Shown: in pieces, positions 1-8,317 of the stretch
Numbering within the stretch: position 1 is the stretch's first letter
Layout of the letters: every line of letters begins with the position of its first letter
DNA from: Kitagawia praeruptora
Lineage: Eukaryota > Streptophyta > Magnoliopsida > Apiales > Apiaceae
DNA length: 64,000 nt
Direction: 5' to 3'
NCBI GenBank assembly: GCA_037693485.1
Contig: CM075348.1
Span: 32,048,501-32,112,500 of the forward strand
Notes under the pieces: model-generated
Told to the model about the DNA's origin: nothing
Database searches by the model: none
What the model saw: only the letters and a program-made list of their open reading frames with translations
Made by a program: the position numbers and the translations under genes

Positions 1-4
1 TGCA

Positions 5-961
5 TTGCTTAGTAATTTGTCTGATATCACTGAGCCAAGAAATTTTAAAGAGGCTTGCAAACATCCCTTGTGGCAAGAAGCTATGAATAAGGAGATAACA
101 GCACTTAATCAGAATCATACTTGGGATTTAGTACCATTACCTCCTAGTAAGAAGGCAATTGGATGTCGTTGGGTTTATAAAGTAAAACTGAAAGCAGATG
201 GATCTTTAGAACGTTGCAAGGCTCGTTTGGTTGCTAAAGGATACACACAACAGTTTGGAATTGATTACGAAGAAACGTTTTCACCAGTAGTGAAAATGAA
301 TACTGTTCGTTGTCTCATTGCGTTGGTTGCAAGCAGAAAATGGCCTCTTTATCAGTTAGATGTGAACAACGCTTTTCTCCATGGTGATTTGTTTGAAGAA
401 GTTTATATGCAAGTTCCAGAGGGGATAGATAATCCTGACAATTTAGTTTGTCGTCTTAGAAAGTCTATAAATGGATTACGTCAAGCATCAAGACAATGGT
501 TTGATAAGCTGCAAAATGAATTAACTGAGCAAGGTTTTATACAGTCGAAACACGATTATAGCTTATTCATTAAAAGATTTGTAGATCAAATTACGATCAT
601 GGCTGTCTATGTAGATGATATTATCATTACAGGTATAGATTCTGCAACTATTTCTTCAATTAAGGCACATTTACATACTACATTTAGTATCAAGGATCTG
701 GGATTATTACACTATTTTTTGGGACTTGAGGTAGACTATCTCCCGAATGGCATTGCATTAAGTCAGTCGAAGTTTACTAAGGAATTGTTGCATGATTTAC
801 CATTTACATTGAACAAGAAAGCCACCACTCCTTTGCCACAAAATCTCAAACTTGATGAAGACAGTGGGGATTTGCTTTCTGATGCTGAATGTTACAGGTC
901 ATTAGTAGGAAAGTTGAATTACTTAACCAATACTCGGCCAGATCTCAATTATTCTGTTTAG
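5..961 (+). pseudogene. copia pol fragment: reverse transcriptase
   Basis: This frame encodes a Ty1/copia reverse transcriptase (RVT_2 type), which copies element RNA to DNA in cytoplasmic particles. Visible landmarks are the N-terminal EACKHPLWQEAM block, the KARLVAKGYTQ motif, QLDVNNAFLHG and the catalytic YVDDIIITG near residues 201-209. The reading ends at a TAG (959-961), with a TAA at 971-973 in the same frame. Sequence downstream continues the same protein, so the stops are nonsense mutations and not the natural end. The N-terminal side is cut by the window edge. Confidence 0.9.
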
Positions 962-976
962 ATGCTGAGTTAATTC

Positions 977-1510
977 ATGCAAAAGCCTCGTACTCCTCAT
1001 TTAGATGCTTTGATTGATACTCTTACTTATGTTTCTCAGTCTCCACACAAAGGCATATTATTACAAGCATCTGATCACTTGACATTGCAAGCTTATTCAG
1101 ATAGTGATTGGGGAGCATGTCTTGACACGAGACGTTCTATAACAGGATACTTTCTTTTATTTGGCAACTCTCCAATAACCTGGAAGTCAAAGAAACAAAG
1201 CACAGTTTCAAGATCATTTGCAGAAAGTGAATATCGTGCCATGGCTTCTGCCGCAGCTGATATTACCTGGACACTTAGGTTGCTTGAAGAACTTGGAGTC
1301 TCGAATTTAAAACCTGTCACACTCCATTGTGATAGTCAGTATGCGATTTCTATAGCCAAGAACCCTGTTTTTCACGAAAGAACAACGCATATAGAAATCG
1401 ACTGTCACTTCACTCGTGATAAAATAATTGAAGGATTGATTCAACTCACATATTTGCCAACAACTAGTCAACTTGCTAATGTCTTCACCAAAATTATTCC
1501 TGCACAGTAG
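977..1510 (+). pseudogene. copia pol fragment: RNase H
   Basis: This continues the preceding frame as the copia RNase H domain, which degrades the RNA strand during reverse transcription. Visible landmarks are the acidic YSDSDWGAC block, the STVSRSFAESEYRAMA block and the C-terminal HCDSQYAISIAKNP and HIEIDCHF blocks. A TAG at 1508-1510 interrupts the usual tail, and about 17 further residues remain readable to around 1563. All three stops here (TAG, TAA, TAG) fall where the family normally has glutamine, so each fits a C-to-T change. Confidence 0.88.
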
Positions 1511-1569
1511 TTTAATACTCTTCTTTCCAAGTTGGGATTGTTTTCTCCACCTCCCAACTTGAGTGGGGA

Positions 1570-1878
1570 TATTGAGAGTAACACTAATGCTAGTCAGAGT
1601 GACAAAGCAGCAGCTAATTGTGTTATTCGTTCAGCTTAGTCGAGCATATTGATTGACTTGAGTGATCCACATCAGCACAATCCAGCTGTCATACCAGTAG
1701 CTTAATTATACATGTTAGTTAGTTAGTAGCTTAGTGAGTAAGAAAGAGAGATACAATTATGTATATATAGAAGTTAGTTAGAATGAACTTATATATATAC
1801 TGAACAATGCTTGTGTACAGTTTGATCTTTTTCAATCAATGAAGAATAACTTTCTTCTTCTCTGAGCTCGTTCTAAAC
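1570..1878 (+). repeat. 3' LTR of the truncated copia element
   Basis: It follows the purine-rich tract GAGTGGGGA and ends in CTAAACA. TATATATA tracts near 1758 and 1790 could be its promoter. The expected TG start reads TA. Because the 5' LTR is outside the window, both borders are estimates. Confidence 0.5.
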
Positions 1879-1942
1879 ATTCAATGAAATTTATTAATTA
1901 CTGATTGAACGATCCAGCAATCTAAGGCTAGGGATCTTTTTC

Positions 1943-2457
1943 TGTTAGGTCGAATACACAAAAAGCAATCAAATACTGTATGAGTAACTTAACAAGAACA
2001 CACTGTTTAACAATTAAAAACTGTTTGGAATTAACAATTCCTCTCTCAGTGATGTAAATATCACAGAGAGCTGCTTAGGTTACAATCAATGAATTTCTCA
2101 ATGTTCGACTACCCTTCTAGGGTTAACCTAACTGTATTTATAGAACATACAGCTTCGTACAATCAGTAACTGATTCTCCTATAATCAAGCTATACAATTG
2201 ATATCAATCACGATTGCTCCAGTCTTCCAAGTCAACTCAATCTCTTTGACAGCTTTCCAATCTTCAAAGATATTGCTTCCATATTTATCTTGCATCAACC
2301 TTTAAACACTGTTGACTCTTCAGACAATACCGCTACAGAGTTTAACAACCTCTGTTGCGCTTCCAGTCAGTGTTTAACTAAACTCTGACTGCTTCCAGCT
2401 AAACTCTGTTTTGTCACTATAGCTTCCAAACACTGTTCTCATCAATCATTTCTAACA
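1943..2457 (-). repeat. 3' LTR of element A
   Basis: It is identical to 13956-14470 except for two substitutions seen by eye (aaatac versus aattac near the left end, and cagtctt versus cagtttt near the middle). It contains clustered copies of the CAGWGTTTA motif in both orientations, including the near-palindrome at 2370-2389. Confidence 0.95.
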
Positions 2458-2475
2458 ATCTCCCCCAACTTGTCC
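2458..2475 (-). other. Polypurine tract of element A
   Basis: In element sense a GTTGGGGGAGAT tract abuts the TG of the 3' LTR. It primes plus-strand DNA synthesis. Only one such tract is evident here, unlike the several in elements B and C. Confidence 0.85.
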
Positions 2476-2593
2476 ATTAGCAAGAATGTACAAGTTTACA
2501 GTAAATGATGATGTCAAAACAAATACAAAGTTTTACAGTGTTTAACATACAAACAGAGTTTAAACTTTTACTTAACAAACTTACAACTCTTGT

Positions 2594-3442
2594 CTACCTA
2601 ACTTCCTCAAGATCAGGAGCTGTTCTGAGATAATCAATCAACAACCTTCTCTCAGCATGTTCAAGTTCAATCTCCATAGCTTCCTTGATCTCTTTCAAAT
2701 CTGGATCATTCTCATCAGTTTGAAAAATAGCAGCTCTGAGATCATAGATCTTGTTTCTTCTCATCTCATTTCCCAACCTGATGTATTTCACCTCTTCAGA
2801 TTTTACATTGAAATCCAGAACAGTAATTCCAAGATCTGTTTTCAGATTTGTAGTCCCTTTCTTCATCTCTATCAGATTGCCATTCCAATCTCTGTACTTA
2901 GGAACATACTTTTCAGCAGACTTTGTTCCTGTAACAACTTTAGCATTCTGCATATACCTCCTTATAGAATTAGCAATAAGCTGTGTTTGTCGATTTCTGA
3001 CTCTGAAGATATGTAAGACATACTGAAGTTCCTCAAATAATTTTAGCTTGATTGCTTCTTCATTCACTCTATACACTGACCCATCTGCCATAAAGTATAA
3101 CAGAAAGTGAATGTCTAAGCTTCTTTGACGAACTAGCTGAACTGACTCCAACTTGTCTAGATTTTCTTGATTAATACCAGAACCAAGAGATACAAGTGCA
3201 GAGGGATCTCTTGGACTGTTACTAAATCTCAAATCTCTTGTTGAACCTAATCCAGAAGTATTTCTGCCTGGTGGCTTTCCTGAACATGCAGCATTATGTT
3301 GATATCCACCAGTCACTCCTGCTTCTTCTTGTACTGGAATCTTTGGCCTTGAAAAACCAGGTAAGGGTTTACTTTGTGGTTGTACAACTTGTGTGGCAAC
3401 AGAGGTTGTAACAATCATTTTGCCTTTGTTCTCCTCATTCAT
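2594..3442 (-). CDS. Element A extra ORF-B, overlaps ORF-A by ATGA
   Basis: This 282-residue ORF begins at an ATG sharing the bases ATGA with the stop of ORF-A and ends about 120 bp before the PPT. Residues 1-95 are Pro/Gly/Ser-rich. Residues 95-282 look folded and charged, with alternating helical stretches and many Arg, Lys and Glu residues. No family is recognised, and no signal peptide or membrane span is evident. It could be a separate protein made by termination-reinitiation or frameshifting, or the C-terminal part of a once-single ORF split by an indel. Unlike ORF-A, it contains few copies of the element-wide motif. Confidence 0.72.
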   Translation of the reverse strand: MNEENKGKMIVTTSVATQVVQPQSKPLPGFSRPKIPVQEEAGVTGGYQHNAACSGKPPGRNTSGLGSTRDLRFSNSPRDPSALVSLGSGINQENLDKLESVQLVRQRSLDIHFLLYFMADGSVYRVNEEAIKLKLFEELQYVLHIFRVRNRQTQLIANSIRRYMQNAKVVTGTKSAEKYVPKYRDWNGNLIEMKKGTTNLKTDLGITVLDFNVKSEEVKYIRLGNEMRRNKIYDLRAAIFQTDENDPDLKEIKEAMEIELEHAERRLLIDYLRTAPDLEEVR

Positions 3443-6285
3443 ACCCCTTTTAACTTCAATTTAGCATCAAGAGAAGACTTTCTGATTAACTTTTCTTTAC
3501 CTTCTTCTTCTTTTTCTTCTCCTTCAATGCCAGTTAAGTTCTCTTTGATTTCAATGCCTTTAAGAACAGGCTTTGCAGCTTTAGCAACTTTCACATTCTT
3601 CTTTGCTTTTTCAGACTTTAGAGCTTTCAAATGCTTTTCTTGTAAACTCTTCTCTTCAGCTTTAGCATCTTCTAAAGTAACTCCATCTGCATTCTCTTCC
3701 ATGAAAAGCTTAACAGCTAACTCCTCATCAGTCTTTGGATTTGATATTAATTCCAAACTCTTGGTCTTTGAAGTACCTTGAGTTTCAGTGTTTATTCCAA
3801 CAGACTGTGATTTAACAGATTTGCCAGATCTCAGAGTTTGCCTTTCAGAGTTTAAGATCTTACTCTTATCACTTGCCCCTCCATTTCCAGCATCATCCTT
3901 TTGAGTCAGAGTTTGAGAAACTTTGCATTTAGACTTAGCAACTCTCTCCCCCTTTTTGACATCATCAGGAATGAGTATTGATGTAATGAGATCCAATGAG
4001 TTAGCAATGGAATCCACCTTAGAAAATAAAGCAGTTTGATTTTCTTCAACTTTTCCTAGCCTGGCAAAGAGAGTGTCTTGAACTTTAGACAGCTGGACAG
4101 CTTTTATTTTGGACTCTCTTTCCATCTTCAATTCTCTTGACTGTATCTCAGTCTTTAAAGAAACAATCTCTTGTTTTGTTTCAGCAAAATTGCCTTCCAG
4201 AGTCTTGACTTGTACCACAGTTGCCTTTAAACAGGATAAGAGCTCTGGATTTGAAATTTGCTTTGCAGTTTGCTTCACAAACTCAGCTGCTCTCCCTTTT
4301 GGAAAAATACAGTCGTGTTTATACCAATTTTCAGTAGATTTAGCAAGATGCTCTACTTCAACTGCATGAGATGGACAAGGCTGATCAAAAGGTGTATGCT
4401 TATTATCTGTCTGTGCTGGTGCACTCACAAAAGAATCAGAGTTTGCACTACTGTCAGATTCATCTTCAGCACTTGCATCTTTAGCTTGATCACCTTTTAA
4501 AGAACCACTGTGCTGAGCAGTGTCAGTCACAGTTTCTTCAACAACTTCTGCAACCTTTTCAATAGTCACCTCATGTTGCACATGCTCTGCAACAGAGTTT
4601 GCCTTTGCAGCTTCAACAGGTATGGATTCAGAAATTATCTTAGTTGCCTGATCAACTTCATCACCTTTGTCTGCAATAGGAGAAGCAGTAGATACCAACT
4701 CTGTGTGTGATGCTGCAGCTTCAGGAACATTTACTGCAGGCTCATCAGCTACACCAGGAGCTTCAACATGATCAACAGGTGAGATAGGATCAAGAATTGA
4801 ATCAAGAACATCATGCACTGGTGAAAAACCATCTCTGTGATCCTCTTCTACAGGCATTTTATCCTCTGTAGGTATTTCAACATTAACAGTATCCTCTGCA
4901 GGCATTTCAACCTCTGCAGGTATTTCAACTTTGTCAGCCACAATATCCTCTGCAGGCATTTCAACCTCTGCAGGTATTTCAACATTCACTGTAACCTCAA
5001 CAGTAGGTGTTTGCTGTGAAACCACCTCTGGAGCTTCAACAATTTGCTCATCATCAGACTCTGAAAGAACTAATCTCTTTCTCTTGACTTGAGGCACTAC
5101 AGTCTCCTCTTCATCTTCACTGGAGCTCTCTTTAGGTGGTGAAAATGAAGGTCTGTTTGCCTTCTGTTTCATTCTTCTTGTATAAACAGCTCCAGGTTGT
5201 GTCTGTTTAGCCTTTGAGTGTTTAGTGTTTTGGGCAGTATGTTTCTTTCTTTTTGGCTTGGTTTTGACTGTTTCAGTAGGTGCTGGCTCAGAGTTTAAGG
5301 TTTCAGTGTTTAATGGTGAAGAGTTTATTATTGGAGAGTTTATGGGTGAAGAGTTTATTGGTGAAGAGTTTAAGGTTTCTGGTTGTGGTTGATGAGATGT
5401 AGTAGGTACAGTGGTTGTGGGTGTTGTGGGTGTTGGTTCAGAGTTTATGGTGTCTATTGGTTCAGGCATTTGTTGTGGTGATTGAGAGTCTTGTGGTTGG
5501 TGTACATAGTTCTGTAAGGCTAAAGGCATAAACATATCTGGTATTTGCTGTTTAGTAACATCTTTGTTTGTCAAATCAGAAAACATTCTTTTAGCAACTT
5601 GAAAAGGCTGAATAACATCAGCTTCATCAATTGGAATGTTAGGCACACAGGCAGTAAATAGCAATTGACAAAAACGAGCAAAATAGACAGTAGTAGTCTC
5701 AGACAAACGTTCTCCCAAGTTCATTAGCACTAGTCTACCAAAATCAAAATTACCTCCATATAATAGAGCATGACCAATTTGGAGAGTGTCAAGAGGAAGT
5801 GCATCCCAGTTTGTTGTCTTCTTTCCAAAAGCTCTTGTGATGCAATCGAAGAAGAAACTCCATTCCTTTCTCAAACTTGGCCGTCTCAAAGACCCTATCT
5901 TATTCAAGTTTCCTGCACATCCAATTTGCTCCAACATTGTCCTCAAGCGATCATGACCAACAACACTGTAAGAAGTGTGTGTCTCAAAATCCAGAGCATC
6001 CCTAACAGTAGTTGGAGTAATGATATACTCTGATTCATCATGAGTGAAAGTAATTGTAGGAGTGCCAGACTCTTCTCCATCATCATATACAGAGTTTGTC
6101 CAGAAAGCAGCAATTTGTGATGCAGATAATGTTGGTGGTGCAGTTAAAGCCTTCCCTATTTCAGAGTCTTTCAAGAAATTTTGGAACACATGAAACGCCT
6201 CTGGAGCATTTACAGTCTCCAGTGGTGCTGCATAGTTACTAGGAAGAAAAACTAACCCTGCTGCATCAAACGCTTTAGTTGCCAT
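3439..6285 (-). CDS. Element A extra ORF-A, envelope-like position
   Basis: This 948-residue ORF lies between pol and the 3' LTR, where Sireviruses carry an envelope-like gene. I do not recognise a defined enzyme. Residues 1-250 look globular (hydrophobic, with Trp and Cys). Residues 250-640 are acidic, low-complexity and Pro/Ser/Thr-rich, with Asn-Ser-Ser-Pro repeats near 308-328 and a VEIPAEVEMPAED repeat near 425-470. Heptad-rich stretches near 690-790 and in the lysine-rich last 130 residues suggest coiled coils. I see no convincing signal peptide or membrane span, so a true envelope role is doubtful. Many AAACTCT/AAACACT motifs sit in the disordered part. The TGA stop overlaps the ATG of ORF-B. 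Confidence 0.8.
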   Translation of the reverse strand: MATKAFDAAGLVFLPSNYAAPLETVNAPEAFHVFQNFLKDSEIGKALTAPPTLSASQIAAFWTNSVYDDGEESGTPTITFTHDESEYIITPTTVRDALDFETHTSYSVVGHDRLRTMLEQIGCAGNLNKIGSLRRPSLRKEWSFFFDCITRAFGKKTTNWDALPLDTLQIGHALLYGGNFDFGRLVLMNLGERLSETTTVYFARFCQLLFTACVPNIPIDEADVIQPFQVAKRMFSDLTNKDVTKQQIPDMFMPLALQNYVHQPQDSQSPQQMPEPIDTINSEPTPTTPTTTVPTTSHQPQPETLNSSPINSSPINSPIINSSPLNTETLNSEPAPTETVKTKPKRKKHTAQNTKHSKAKQTQPGAVYTRRMKQKANRPSFSPPKESSSEDEEETVVPQVKRKRLVLSESDDEQIVEAPEVVSQQTPTVEVTVNVEIPAEVEMPAEDIVADKVEIPAEVEMPAEDTVNVEIPTEDKMPVEEDHRDGFSPVHDVLDSILDPISPVDHVEAPGVADEPAVNVPEAAASHTELVSTASPIADKGDEVDQATKIISESIPVEAAKANSVAEHVQHEVTIEKVAEVVEETVTDTAQHSGSLKGDQAKDASAEDESDSSANSDSFVSAPAQTDNKHTPFDQPCPSHAVEVEHLAKSTENWYKHDCIFPKGRAAEFVKQTAKQISNPELLSCLKATVVQVKTLEGNFAETKQEIVSLKTEIQSRELKMERESKIKAVQLSKVQDTLFARLGKVEENQTALFSKVDSIANSLDLITSILIPDDVKKGERVAKSKCKVSQTLTQKDDAGNGGASDKSKILNSERQTLRSGKSVKSQSVGINTETQGTSKTKSLELISNPKTDEELAVKLFMEENADGVTLEDAKAEEKSLQEKHLKALKSEKAKKNVKVAKAAKPVLKGIEIKENLTGIEGEEKEEEGKEKLIRKSSLDAKLKLKGV
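4845..4990 (-). repeat. Minisatellite inside ORF-A
   Basis: Alternating units containing CCTCTGCAGGCATTTCAA and CCTCTGCAGGTATTTCAA are repeated several times. They encode the Val-Glu-Ile/Met-Pro-Ala-Glu repeats of ORF-A and keep the frame open. Confidence 0.8.
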
Positions 6286-8317
6286 TAGTAAGATATGATA
6301 CGAAGAGATTTAGAAAGAAGATGTACGGCAAGTGTTTACCAAAATGTGAAGAAGAGTATATGAGAATTTTGAAAGTGAATGATTATGCAAGTAACTGTGA
6401 GTGGGTGAATGTGAATCGATATGGAGTGAGAGACTAAAGACGATTAGAGTAAAATTAAAACTCAATCGTTTATTTAGTAAAAGCGCGCAACTGTTGTAGA
6501 GTAATGTGTGAGTGGGACACTATCATGGGACACGTGTCAAACAACCAATGGATCACTTAATAATTACCGCTGTCATTCCTATAATCACGACACTTACACT
6601 ATTTAACAGTTGTCAACTACCTCAATTACTCCAAAATAGTCAAATCACCTAAATGAAACTGTACCTCAGAGTACTTAACACAACTCAACAGTGTTTATCA
6701 ATTTTCCAACTTTATCACTAAAACCCTTTCAAAAAATTGCACAGTTGTGAGTATGAGTGTGTGTGAAGCAGAGTTTACTAAAATCAATTTTTAGAGCATC
6801 TAATATTTCATAAAATCCATAACAAGAATCAATAAATACTGAATGCACAAACTCTCATAGTAAACACTGATTGTTTGAAGAATGCTAAACTCTGTAGTTA
6901 CTGTAATACAGAAATCTGAAAACTTCTATTCCCTTTGATGTCCATGATTATCCAAGTAAGCACACAGTCTTTGAAGACAAGAAGATCAAGAGATAGAAAT
7001 CAGAGCATCATTCAGTGAATAACAGTCATGATCTGGATAATCTCACAAACTCTCAAACACACAAGTGTTTAGGTGAAGTGTTTACACTCACATTCAATCA
7101 GAAATAGCAGAATCTACCATATGCTTGAATGTCCACCAATTCTTCACTACTTTGTATACATGTATGCACAAATCAAAAGGACTTTATTCAGGGTTTAAAT
7201 AGAGTAAGATCAAACAGATGAAAAGAGATGTTTTATTCATGAGTGACTTCAAGCTGAACATTTTAATAGAACAAAGTGTTCAGTCACAATGTTAGTACAT
7301 ATTTGTACAAGATCAGTATATATGCCTTTTTTTTTATTTTTTTTTTATAATTTTTTTTTATTTTTTTTATTTTTTTTATTTAGCATATATACTGAGTAAA
7401 CTTTTCTTTTCTTGAGAAACACTCATCTGCTTGAGAGAAGAAAATAAAACTGCTCTTAACACTTCAGAGTATAAGAAAAATGAGCAGTTAATAAGGCTCA
7501 AAGGGGTTTACTAAGGATTGAAATTATGAACAGTGTTTATACAGTGTTTGAACAAAGTTCAAAAGAATTTTGAACAGTGTTTGAAGAAATGGTGAATCCT
7601 ATTGCCTTTATCATTTTCATGCACACACATATCATGTAATCTCAAAATGGTTTAATACAAGTTCTAGAGAAACATACTTCCTGTTGAATATCACACAACA
7701 ATAAATACTGATTGATAGAAAATGTATCAATCACTGATTTGGCTCAAACTCTCACAGGGTGTAGACATGATTCTGAACTCACCAAACTAATCAATGACCC
7801 ATCTCAAGTTTTATGATTTTCACAAGTACAAACAAGGAATCATCAAGAACCATACCTTTGGAAACAGAATGTCACTTATTAGAGTTTAGAGTTCATCAAT
7901 AACCAAAATTATTTATGAGAGGCAATGCACACAATATTCATAGACTCAGAGTTTAGGACTGAATAAACTAAGAGATGCTATAAATATGAAACAGTATCAT
8001 GCTGTGTTGATTTACTGCACAAAGTTTGATTAGATTACAGTGACTCAGAAAGAATCATGATTTATTTACTGAGAATCATGCTTCATACATTTTTCTTCAT
8101 TGGTGTTTTCATTCAGACAATAATCAATTCTGAATTCACTGAGTGTATCCAACATATTAATAGTGTTTAACAGACAGACATGCTGACAGAGTTTAACAAG
8201 GTTCAAACATAAGCATGCATAACAGAGTTTAATACTAAGGTTCACATAGCACTTAACAATTTACAGAAACATGAGCAATATATTTTAGAGATTAGTTTTT
8301 GAGTCTAACCAACATCT
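6286..8317 (-). other. Non-coding gap between pol and ORF-A in element A
   Basis: This 2.0-kb stretch has no credible ORF. It contains many copies of CAGAGTTT and CAGTGTTT (for example near 6700, 6770, 7535, 7550, 7945, 8163, 8187 and 8223) and the hairpin at 7313-7395. In Sireviruses this position could hold signals for expressing the downstream gene. Confidence 0.7.
7313..7395 (-). other. Perfect 13-bp hairpin with a 57-nt T-rich (A-rich in sense) loop
   Basis: The arms TCAGTATATATGC (7313-7325) and GCATATATACTGA (7383-7395) are exact reverse complements. The loop is almost pure T with a few A on the plus strand, so in element RNA it is an A-rich loop. It sits about 1 kb upstream of the ORF-A start. 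Confidence 0.85.

Larger units (their letters stand above)
1..1878 (+). mobile_element. Ty1/copia retrotransposon, 3' part only
   Basis: The window opens inside the pol gene of a plus-strand copia element. The visible order is reverse transcriptase, RNase H, a purine-rich PPT-like tract near 1561-1569 and a short 3' LTR. The 5' half lies outside the window, so no target duplication can be checked. Three in-frame stops show that this copy is dead. Confidence 0.9.

Noticed and set aside
2657..5019. Several plus-strand frames of 60-119 codons
   Set aside because: They are antisense shadows of ORF-A and ORF-B of element A.
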